Assembly: GCA_035406685.1 (NCBI GenBank)
Contig: DAONLM010000166.1
Location: forward strand, 1-6,705
Source: DAONLM01 sp035406685
Lineage (GTDB): Bacteria > Spirochaetota > GWE2-31-10 > MWDO01
Direction: 5' to 3'
DNA: 6,705 nt
In this document: piece after piece, positions 1-5,129 of the stretch
Layout: every line of letters starts with the position of its first letter
Position numbering within the stretch: position 1 is the stretch's first letter
Position numbers and translations under genes: made by a program
Notes under the pieces: generated by a model
Told to the model about the DNA's origin: nothing
Database searches by the model: none
Seen by the model: only the letters and a program-made list of their open reading frames with translations

Positions 1-25
1 AGGATTACAGATTTTTGAAGAAGAT

Positions 26-54
26 CCATGCTGATCTTAATTTTTTCAGCATGG
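26..54. repeat. Inverted repeat (8-bp perfect arms)
   Basis: CCATGCTG (26-33) and CAGCATGG (47-54) are exact reverse complements around a 13-nt AT-rich loop, and the stem extends two pairs with a G-T wobble. A second inverted repeat, AAGATC (21-26) with GATCTT (33-38), overlaps the left arm, so the two folds exclude each other. No T-run follows directly, so it is a poor intrinsic terminator. Confidence 0.75.
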
Positions 55-72
55 GTTGTTTATTGAGGAGAA

Positions 73-103
73 TTATCCTACTCTTTTTAGAAGAGTATGA
101 TAA
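73..103. repeat. Inverted repeat (12 pairs, one mismatch)
   Basis: TTATC-C-TACTCTT (73-85) pairs with AAGAGTA-T-GATAA (91-103) around the loop TTTAG, giving 12 pairs with one internal mismatch. The symmetry holds on both strands and no T-run follows. Its function is unknown. Confidence 0.75.
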
Positions 104-181
104 ACTTGGGATTACCGGCGTAGAGATGAAATGTAGTATAATAACATTAAGGTTATTCTTAAAACTAACAAAGATGAAGAA

Positions 182-209
182 ATGGGATAAGAATAGAGAA
201 TTATCCCAC
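182..209. repeat. Inverted repeat TGGGATAA/TTATCCCA
   Basis: TGGGATAA (183-190) and TTATCCCA (201-208) form an 8-bp perfect stem with a 10-nt loop, and pairing continues past one mismatch. On the plus strand the right arm is followed by CTTTT, a weak terminator-like tail only. Confidence 0.7.
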
Positions 210-238
210 TTTTCCGGCAACACCACCCCATTTTACAA

Positions 239-258
239 AGCAATCTACAACGATTGCT
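239..258. repeat. Short inverted repeat AGCAATC/GATTGCT
   Basis: AGCAATC (239-245) and GATTGCT (252-258) form a 7-bp stem with the 6-nt loop TACAAC. It is the fourth hairpin in 240 bases. It lies in the same mixed-composition segment as the other three. Confidence 0.65.
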
Positions 259-437
259 ATCAGGTAGTAGGTTTTGAGACATATTATTGAAAGAATTTAT
301 TTTAAATTTTACCAAAAAAAATAAATTATCCTAGTTACAATCTTTTCTCAAACAAAATTAACCGTAACATAACTCTATCTTTTTAATTGTCTAAAAATAA
401 AATCACACCCATATTTTAATTTAACATAACATATTCT

Positions 438-466
438 TTGACAATAAAAATCACTTTTAGTATAAT
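438..466 (+). promoter_or_regulatory. Consensus sigma-70-type promoter of the lipid kinase operon
   Basis: TTGACA (438-443) and TATAAT (461-466) both match the housekeeping consensus exactly and are separated by the ideal 17 bp. Transcription should start near 473, giving a leader of about 25 nt before the ATG at 498. No operator-like symmetry is visible between the promoter and the gene, so strong, largely constitutive expression is the simplest reading. Confidence 0.92.
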
Positions 467-497
467 ACAAAAAACTTAATTATAAATGGAGAGACCT

Positions 498-1439
498 ATG
501 AATTTAAATTATAAGAAGCCAGTTATAATATACAATCCAAATGCAGGCGGTGGCAAGGCAAAAAAAAGATTTTCTCTTTATTATGAATTTTTATTAAAAG
601 AAAAGTTATTTGAAAGTATAGATGTTATTGAGACAAAAAATGTTCAAGACGTCGATGATAAAGTAAAGGAAATTCATTCAAAGAATCAGAATGATTTAAT
701 AATAAGTATAGGTGGCGATGGAACGATCTCTTCAATTACAAATTCTCTCATTAAAATTCCAAAAGATAAAAGACTTCCTCTCTTTCCATTGCCTTCTGGT
801 AGTGGGGATTCTCTTTTAAGAGATTTTAAAATAAGAAGTATAAAAGATGCAATCAATAATTATAAGTCTTTGACTGCACCAAAAGAGTTTGATTTGTTAT
901 TTGTTGAAAAGATAGGTGGAGATTTTAAATATTATTGTATCAATGTCATTGGTATGGGATTTGTGTCTGATGTTGTAAAGGATATTATAAGCAAAGGGAC
1001 AAAAAAATTGGGGGCTTTTGGTTATGCTATAACCATATTTACAGCAATTGGTAATTTTAAACCTTATAATACTGTTTTGAAATTTAGGGACCAAAACGGT
1101 GAGATGAAAGAATTTAAATCAGAAAAGGTCTACTTCTTAACTGTTTCAAACACGAAATACACTGGTGGTGGAATTATGGTTGCACCTGAAGCAAAATATA
1201 ATGATGGACTCATGGATATAATTGTTCTTTATGAAATAAATAGATTTCAATTCTTAAGAGGATTTTTAAAAACATTTAAGGGTAAACATATAAAAGATAA
1301 AGGTTGTCTCTATCTTAAAACAGATTATTTAGAAATATATTCTACCCCGGAATTCGAATTAATGCCAGATGGTGAACTTTTTGGATCTTCTCCTATTAGA
1401 ATTAGTATAAAACCTAAAGAGATAAGTCTGGTTGTATGA
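498..1439 (+). CDS. Diacylglycerol kinase family lipid kinase (YegS/BmrU/DagK type)
   Basis: Predicted ATP-dependent lipid kinase of the DAGK catalytic superfamily, most likely converting diacylglycerol to phosphatidic acid at the inner face of the membrane. The 313-residue length is usual for the family. Visible motifs are the N-terminal strand with NPNAGGGK (about 13-20), the nucleotide-binding GGDGT (72-76), the substrate loop PSGSGDS (99-105) and the C-terminal PDGE (290-293) in the beta-sandwich domain. ATG 498 is chosen because GGAGAG (488-493) lies just upstream. The in-frame ATG at 486 would add four residues, has no ribosome binding site and would swallow that one. The gene is first in the operon, and its stop overlaps the start of plsC, whose product is also phosphatidic acid. 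The substrate loop reads GSGD where many relatives have G(T/S)GN. The exact lipid (diacylglycerol, ceramide-like or undecaprenol) cannot be told from sequence. Confidence 0.92.
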   Translation: MNLNYKKPVIIYNPNAGGGKAKKRFSLYYEFLLKEKLFESIDVIETKNVQDVDDKVKEIHSKNQNDLIISIGGDGTISSITNSLIKIPKDKRLPLFPLPSGSGDSLLRDFKIRSIKDAINNYKSLTAPKEFDLLFVEKIGGDFKYYCINVIGMGFVSDVVKDIISKGTKKLGAFGYAITIFTAIGNFKPYNTVLKFRDQNGEMKEFKSEKVYFLTVSNTKYTGGGIMVAPEAKYNDGLMDIIVLYEINRFQFLRGFLKTFKGKHIKDKGCLYLKTDYLEIYSTPEFELMPDGELFGSSPIRISIKPKEISLVV

Positions 1440-2164
1440 TGAAATTTTTAAAATATATACTTTCTATTATTCTATGGATAAACTTCTGGATAACAGCTTT
1501 TATTGTAATATTTTTTTTGATTATGATAAGCCTTTTTGTCCCAAAAAAATTTTATAATCCACTCGTAAGGCTTGCATGTATCCTCATAAGTCGAAGTGTA
1601 TTTATATTTCCAGTATTAAGAGATAAAAATAAAGTTATACCTTTCCCTGTCATATATGTGGCAAATCATGTGAGCTTCTTTGATCTTTTTATCTGTGGAA
1701 CAATTTTACCCGGATACCCTCGAGGCATTGAGTTAAAGGAGCATTTTGATAAACCAATATATGGATGGTTTATAAAGAGATTCGGACAGATACCAATAGA
1801 TTTAAAAAGTAAAGGGAGTATAAAACACTCTTTTGAAGAGGCAGAAAAGATTTTACACAATAAAATAAGAAATATCTTAATTATGCCAGAAGGGACACGA
1901 ACAAGGGATGGTAACATTGGTAATTTTAGATATGGTGCATTTTTTTTATCAAGAAAAGCAAATATTCCAATAGTTCCTGTTTTATTTTTAAATTTATATA
2001 AGAGAAATAATCCAACAAGTCTACTTATAAATCCCGGTAAAGTAGATGTTGATATAATGGATCCAGTATATCCAGAAAATTTCAATTCTGATGAAGAGAT
2101 GGGAAGATATGTTAAAGAAATTATGATAAAAAGATTTAAGGAGTACAACAATGAGGCTCGATAA
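1436..2164 (+). CDS. plsC: 1-acyl-sn-glycerol-3-phosphate acyltransferase (PlsC family)
   Basis: Membrane-bound acyltransferase predicted to acylate lysophosphatidic acid at sn-2 to give phosphatidic acid, the precursor of membrane phospholipids. At 242 residues it has normal PlsC length. Residues about 5-35 are strongly hydrophobic, forming a membrane anchor. The catalytic H-x4-D motif is NHVSFFD (H78, D83), a second block ends in FGQIPIDL, and the substrate-binding motif is PEGTR (151-155), followed by the usual GNFRYGAF stretch and a PIVPV strand. The start codon overlaps the upstream stop (ATGA), and a second in-frame ATG follows at 1439. With only a distant AAAGAG, initiation probably depends on translational coupling to the kinase gene. 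Acyl donor (acyl-ACP or acyl-CoA) and exact acceptor are not determined by sequence. Other lyso-lipid acyltransferases share these motifs. Confidence 0.92.
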   Translation: MMKFLKYILSIILWINFWITAFIVIFFLIMISLFVPKKFYNPLVRLACILISRSVFIFPVLRDKNKVIPFPVIYVANHVSFFDLFICGTILPGYPRGIELKEHFDKPIYGWFIKRFGQIPIDLKSKGSIKHSFEEAEKILHNKIRNILIMPEGTRTRDGNIGNFRYGAFFLSRKANIPIVPVLFLNLYKRNNPTSLLINPGKVDVDIMDPVYPENFNSDEEMGRYVKEIMIKRFKEYNNEAR

Positions 2165-2414
2165 ATTCTTAAAAATCTCATTAATATTTAAAACAAGAAG
2201 CAGTGCAGAAAAAAGCATAGAGGATAATGAGATTTTACTCAATGGTAAAATTGCAAAGCCATCATCAAATATAAAAGAGGGGGATATCCTCACCATAAAA
2301 TTCCCATTTAAAACAGTGACCTATAAAATTTTAAAAATAGAAGAAAAAAATATATCAAAGAGTGAAGCAAAAAAGATGTATGAGATATTAAAAGAGGAGA
2401 AAAATGAGTTATAA
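2151..2414 (+). CDS. rqcP: RNA-binding S4 domain protein, RqcP (YabO) family
   Basis: A small basic protein of 87 residues that is almost entirely one S4 RNA-binding fold. It opens with MRLDKFLKIS, has the ILLNGKIAKPSSNIKEGD core (about 28-45) and ends in a lysine/glutamate-rich MYEILKEEK helix. This start, core and tail closely resemble B. subtilis YabO, now RqcP, as I remember it. RqcP binds stalled 50S subunits carrying peptidyl-tRNA and helps RqcH add C-terminal alanine tails. The Hsp15 heat-shock protein is the nearest alternative, but it is longer and ends in a different basic tail. The start is fixed by AAGGAG (2138-2143), seven bases upstream and inside the end of plsC, with which the gene overlaps by 14 bp. 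No rqcH lies in the window, so the partner must be elsewhere. Confidence 0.85.
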   Translation: MRLDKFLKISLIFKTRSSAEKSIEDNEILLNGKIAKPSSNIKEGDILTIKFPFKTVTYKILKIEEKNISKSEAKKMYEILKEEKNEL

Positions 2415-4419
2415 GATAGAACTTGTTGCTCCTGCTGGATCTCCGGATGCTCTTGATGCTGCAATTGGAGAAGGGGCTGATGCTGTCTATTTAGGACTAA
2501 AAGATTTTAATGCAAGATTGAGAGCAAAAAATTTTAGTTATAAACAACTTGAAGCAATTGTTTATAATCTTCATAAAATAAAAAAAAGGGTTTATTTGAC
2601 TCTAAATACTGTTATTGAGGAAAAGGAATTAAAGAGTGTTTATAATCTCTTGAAATATTTAAAGACAATTGAGATTGATGCTGTCATAATTCAGGATCTT
2701 GGACTATTGAGAATGATAAATCTATACTATCCTGATTTAAGAATTCATTGTTCAACGCAGATGAATATATCTTCATATAAGGGTGCTAATTTTTTATCAA
2801 AAAATGGGGCAAAAAGAGTTATTTTAGGAAGAGAACTCACTTTTTCTGAAATAAAAAAAATACGAGAGAATACCTCTATTGAACTGGAAGTTTTTGTTCA
2901 TGGTGCGTTATGTGTCTCTGTTTCTGGTTTATGTCTGTTTTCGAGTTATTTTGGTGGAAGGTCTGCAAATAAAGGTAGATGTACTCAGTCATGTAGAAGA
3001 TTGTATACAGGCGATGATAGAAGTAGTGGCTATTTTTTTTCTACAAAGGATTTAATGCTTATCAAAAAAATTCCAGATTTAATAGAGATTGGTATAAATA
3101 GCCTTAAAATCGAAGGTAGAATGAAGAATGCAAGATATGTCGGAACGGTTGTTAGAGCATACAGATATCTTATTGATAATTATCAAAATAGAGACCATGC
3201 TATAAATAAATCTCTTGAGATTCTTGAAAATGATTTAGCTCGCGATAAGACAATTTTTTATTTTGATGATTTTAATATGGATTTTATTAATGATAAAGAT
3301 AGTGGAGAGATTGGCAAACTTGCCGGTGAGATTATTAGTATTGAAAATGGAAGGGCAAAGGCAAAGAGTTTTATTAAATTAGAAAATAACGACATTGTAA
3401 GAGTTCATAGTAATAAAGATAATTTTAGAGAGTCAACAAAAGTTACTATTGATGATAATAATCCAGACTTTTTTATTTTGCATGTGAATAATCAATTTGA
3501 GATAGGCGATAGGATATATCTTATAGAAAAAAGTGGTGAGAAGATAAAATATAAAAGAGTTATCCCAAATAATCTTTCTAATTTTAAAAGACATCCCGGG
3601 ATCAATGAGATCCCTTTTGAGAATTTTAAAATTAAAAAAGAAAATTTTTTAAAAGATGGGATTTATGTAAAAATAGATGATGCAGAGGATATTTATAATA
3701 CATTAAGCATAAAACCTCAAAAGATTATTGTTGATTTTAATAAAAAGAATATTGACTATTTTATAAATAATAAAACACCATATAAGGCTAATGAGATAAT
3801 TTTTTATTTATCACCGCTTTACTATGATAAAGATGAAAATTTTATTATTGAAAATATTGATAAATTATCACAATTAAATTTTGATACATATATTATAAAC
3901 AATGTTGCTCATATTAATCTTTTTAAAAAAATAGAGAATATTAAATTAATCGGCGGTGAATATCTTTATACATTTAATAGTTTTGCCATTAAATTTTTAT
4001 ATGAGAATGGGATATCTTACTTTATTTCTCCCCTTGAGAATAATAAAAAGAACATATTCTCATCTGCATTGGATAAAAATCTATGTTTTATTACAATATT
4101 TTCTTTTCCACTTTTATTTAAGATAAGAACTAACCTAAGAGAGAAATATAAATTTAACTATTTTTTTGATTCAAGAAATAATGGCTTTTATTTAATTAAC
4201 AATGAAGAATTTTCTTTTGTTATACCAGAGCACCCTTTTTCTATTATAGATAAAGTGAGTGAATTAAAAAAGAGTGGCTTTAATAAATTTATAATTGATT
4301 TAAGTTACTCAAAATTCAAGAAAGGGGATTATAAGAGGCTTTTCTCATTTATAGAAAAATCTATAAACTTACCAAATACTACACGATTTAACTGGAAGGA
4401 TGGCTTTAAAAAAGAATAG
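2404..4419 (+). CDS. U32 family protein, RlhA/YdcP-like (annotated as peptidase U32)
   Basis: A 671-residue member of the U32 family. It begins with ELVAPAGSPDAL and a GADAVYLG strand, typical of its TIM-like barrel. The family signature is near residues 162-180 (EVFVHGALC...GLC), and four conserved cysteines, C170, C177, C193 and C197, are placed like the probable Fe-S ligands of RlhA/TrhP. KIEGR (235-239) starts the second conserved block. The length matches the long RlhA type rather than the short TrhP/YegQ type. The region after about residue 300 is lysine- and asparagine-rich and poorly conserved, but the end is intact (TRFNWKDGF). E. coli RlhA hydroxylates 23S rRNA C2501 using prephenate; other members were called collagenases. 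The rRNA role here is inferred from the family and from the rqcP overlap (11 bp). A GAGGAG (2394-2399) precedes the ATG. The stop abuts the 3' end of the opposing 6S RNA. Confidence 0.88.
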   Translation: MSYKIELVAPAGSPDALDAAIGEGADAVYLGLKDFNARLRAKNFSYKQLEAIVYNLHKIKKRVYLTLNTVIEEKELKSVYNLLKYLKTIEIDAVIIQDLGLLRMINLYYPDLRIHCSTQMNISSYKGANFLSKNGAKRVILGRELTFSEIKKIRENTSIELEVFVHGALCVSVSGLCLFSSYFGGRSANKGRCTQSCRRLYTGDDRSSGYFFSTKDLMLIKKIPDLIEIGINSLKIEGRMKNARYVGTVVRAYRYLIDNYQNRDHAINKSLEILENDLARDKTIFYFDDFNMDFINDKDSGEIGKLAGEIISIENGRAKAKSFIKLENNDIVRVHSNKDNFRESTKVTIDDNNPDFFILHVNNQFEIGDRIYLIEKSGEKIKYKRVIPNNLSNFKRHPGINEIPFENFKIKKENFLKDGIYVKIDDAEDIYNTLSIKPQKIIVDFNKKNIDYFINNKTPYKANEIIFYLSPLYYDKDENFIIENIDKLSQLNFDTYIINNVAHINLFKKIENIKLIGGEYLYTFNSFAIKFLYENGISYFISPLENNKKNIFSSALDKNLCFITIFSFPLLFKIRTNLREKYKFNYFFDSRNNGFYLINNEEFSFVIPEHPFSIIDKVSELKKSGFNKFIIDLSYSKFKKGDYKRLFSFIEKSINLPNTTRFNWKDGFKKE

Positions 4420-4428
4420 GCCCCGCGA
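4408..4428 (-). terminator. Terminator-like 3' end of the minus-strand 6S RNA
   Basis: Reading the minus strand, the 3' arm of the closing stem, CGCGGGGC, is followed by CTATTC and then six U (plus-strand A run 4408-4413). The GC-rich helix plus U-tract would end the RNA. The U-tract lies inside the last codons of the convergent U32 gene. The partner arm of the helix is about 175 nt upstream, which is unusual for an intrinsic terminator but normal for 6S RNA. Confidence 0.6.
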
Positions 4429-4603
4429 AAGCCGTGGTTAAGGATAGTTTTAACGCCCGGTTATACCAGGTGGGTTTCCGCAAAATTGCTTTTTATTTCT
4501 TAAAAGGACAACCTTTTAAGCATATAAGCCGCAAAATAATATAGGAATCCCAAAATAAAAGTTTGAGCAGTAAACAATTCCTTATCACCAACCCCGCAGG
4601 GCT
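4419..4603 (-). ncRNA. ssrS: 6S RNA (regulator of the housekeeping RNA polymerase holoenzyme)
   Basis: No gene is annotated by open frames here, but the minus strand encodes a compact fold of about 185 nt. The ends pair as GCCCUGCG (plus 4595-4602) with CGCGGGGC (4420-4427). Inside, UGGU pairs with ACCA and UAAGGA with UCCUUA, extending the closing stem. A large central bubble follows, and its 3' strand carries a 6-bp hairpin CCUGGU-AUA-ACCGGG (4456-4470). The upper stem is GGGAUUCC (4544-4551) with GGAAACCC (4472-4479), one mismatch. A perfect 9-bp apical hairpin CUUAAAAGG-UUGU-CCUUUUAAG (4499-4520) closes it. This order, the size, a consensus promoter and a U-tract are the hallmarks of 6S RNA, which imitates an open promoter and sequesters sigma-70-type polymerase. 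It is convergent with the U32 gene and divergent from the STAS gene. Another stable RNA is possible but less likely; RNase P, tmRNA and SRP motifs are absent. Confidence 0.86.
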
Positions 4604-4607
4604 GTTT

Positions 4608-4637
4608 ACTATATATCAAAGATATATTTTTTGTCAA
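4608..4637 (-). promoter_or_regulatory. Sigma-70-type promoter of the 6S RNA
   Basis: On the minus strand TTGACA (plus 4632-4637) is a perfect -35 box. The -10 box is TATAGT (4608-4613, 18-bp spacer) or TATATA (4610-4615, 16-bp spacer). The predicted start falls near 4602-4603, just where the paired 5' arm of the RNA begins. That agreement supports both the promoter and the RNA boundary. Confidence 0.85.
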
Positions 4638-4665
4638 GATAGATTTCTTATTTAATCTCTTTTTT

Positions 4666-4694
4666 TTGACAAAAATAATTTTTTTTTGTATTTT
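4666..4694 (+). promoter_or_regulatory. Promoter of the STAS gene and purF
   Basis: TTGACA (4666-4671), a 17-bp spacer and TATTTT (4689-4694, four of six matches) form a plausible housekeeping promoter with a start near 4701. It is back-to-back with the 6S RNA promoter, the two -35 boxes being 28 bp apart. The leader of about 70 nt contains the tandem repeat at 4706-4747. Confidence 0.7.
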
Positions 4695-4705
4695 ACCAGT
4701 GATAG

Positions 4706-4747
4706 ATCAATGTTAAAAAATTATGAATCAATCTTAAAAAGTTAAGG
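4706..4747 (+). repeat. Two tandem 21-bp repeats in the STAS-purF leader
   Basis: Copy one (4706-4726) begins ATCAATGTTAAAAA and copy two (4727-4747) begins ATCAATCTTAAAAA. The units abut and match at 17 of 21 positions, with 13 of the first 14 identical. The 21-bp period equals two turns of DNA, so equal faces of the helix are presented just after the predicted transcription start. It could be an operator or a simple local duplication. Confidence 0.7.
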
Positions 4748-4769
4748 ATAAAATATGCAGAGGTAACTA

Positions 4770-5108
4770 ATGGCTATTTCTTTAGATCAAAAAGACGAAA
4801 TTTTAGTATTTAAGATTACAGGGAATTTAGATTCTTTTACAGCAAATGATCTGAAGAAGAAATTTGAAGATGTTTTTATTAATTTTAATAGTTTTGTATT
4901 TGATCTATCAAATATGAATAATATAAATTCTACGGGTCTTGGCGGCATAATAAACTGCTTAAAAAAGTGTATGGATTTTAAAAAGAATGCAATAATTTCT
5001 GGAGTTAAAAAGGATAATGAAATTCTTTTTAAAATTTCAAAGATTCATAATATAGTTTCTATTGTTGATACTGTTGAAGATGCTATTTTGGATCTTAAAA
5101 AATCATAA
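4770..5108 (+). CDS. STAS-domain anti-sigma-factor antagonist (SpoIIAA/RsbV-like)
   Basis: A single STAS domain of 112 residues, the usual size of stand-alone anti-anti-sigma factors such as SpoIIAA and RsbV. The N-terminal strands include ILVFKITGNLDSFTA (about 11-25). The phosphorylation loop is INSTGLGGI (52-60), with S54 at the site that the partner kinase modifies in RsbV and T55 beside it. A following helix and a strand (AIISGV) complete the fold. In this family the unphosphorylated protein binds an RsbW/SpoIIAB-type kinase and frees its sigma factor. No such kinase, phosphatase or sigma gene is in the window, so its target is unknown. N53 stands where Asp is usual. AGAGGT (4759-4764) precedes the ATG by five bases. 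It is the first gene of a unit with purF, 21 bp downstream, and lies divergent from the 6S RNA. Confidence 0.9.
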   Translation: MAISLDQKDEILVFKITGNLDSFTANDLKKKFEDVFINFNSFVFDLSNMNNINSTGLGGIINCLKKCMDFKKNAIISGVKKDNEILFKISKIHNIVSIVDTVEDAILDLKKS

Positions 5109-5129
5109 TTTAGTTTTAAAGGATTTTTT

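Larger units (their letters stand above)
1..437. other. Hairpin-rich AT-rich intergenic region without a convincing gene
   Basis: No open frame here has a ribosome binding site, a recognisable domain or a credible start. The longest plus frame (15-290) begins with TTG and lacks a Shine-Dalgarno sequence, and its 91-residue product resembles nothing I know. The first 260 bases are less AT-biased than the rest and contain four separate inverted repeats and a short direct repeat. This suggests a decayed repeat or mobile-element remnant, or the trailer of an upstream transcript. Positions 290-437 are nearly pure AT and show nothing before the promoter at 438. Confidence 0.6.

Noticed and set aside
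15..290. Plus-strand open frame of 91 codons
   Set aside because: TTG start without a ribosome binding site, odd composition, and it runs through three inverted repeats. No recognisable domain.
5..315. Two overlapping minus-strand open frames
   Set aside because: Neither has a ribosome binding site or family resemblance. They lie in the same hairpin-rich DNA and look like chance openings.
486..497. Upstream ATG as start of the lipid kinase
   Set aside because: It has no ribosome binding site and would place the good GGAGAG within the coding region; ATG 498 is correctly spaced from it.
1666..2181. Minus-strand open frame of 171 codons
   Set aside because: It is the antisense of plsC, whose catalytic motifs are intact. 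The reading is a codon-bias shadow.
3595..3618. GGGATC/GATCCC hairpin followed by TTTT inside the U32 gene
   Set aside because: A 6-bp stem and a four-T tail within conserved-length coding sequence; a premature terminator is unlikely.
4420..4603. Plus-strand riboswitch upstream of the STAS-purF unit
   Set aside because: The fold and the promoter both fit the minus strand. The plus-strand promoter for STAS-purF lies downstream of this region, and no known purine, TPP, SAM, cobalamin or c-di-GMP riboswitch motif was seen.
4710..4745. Possible 11-codon leader peptide (MLKNYESILKS) before the STAS gene
   Set aside because: No ribosome binding site, and the frame coincides with the tandem repeat. 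No run of regulatory codons and no attenuator hairpin follows.
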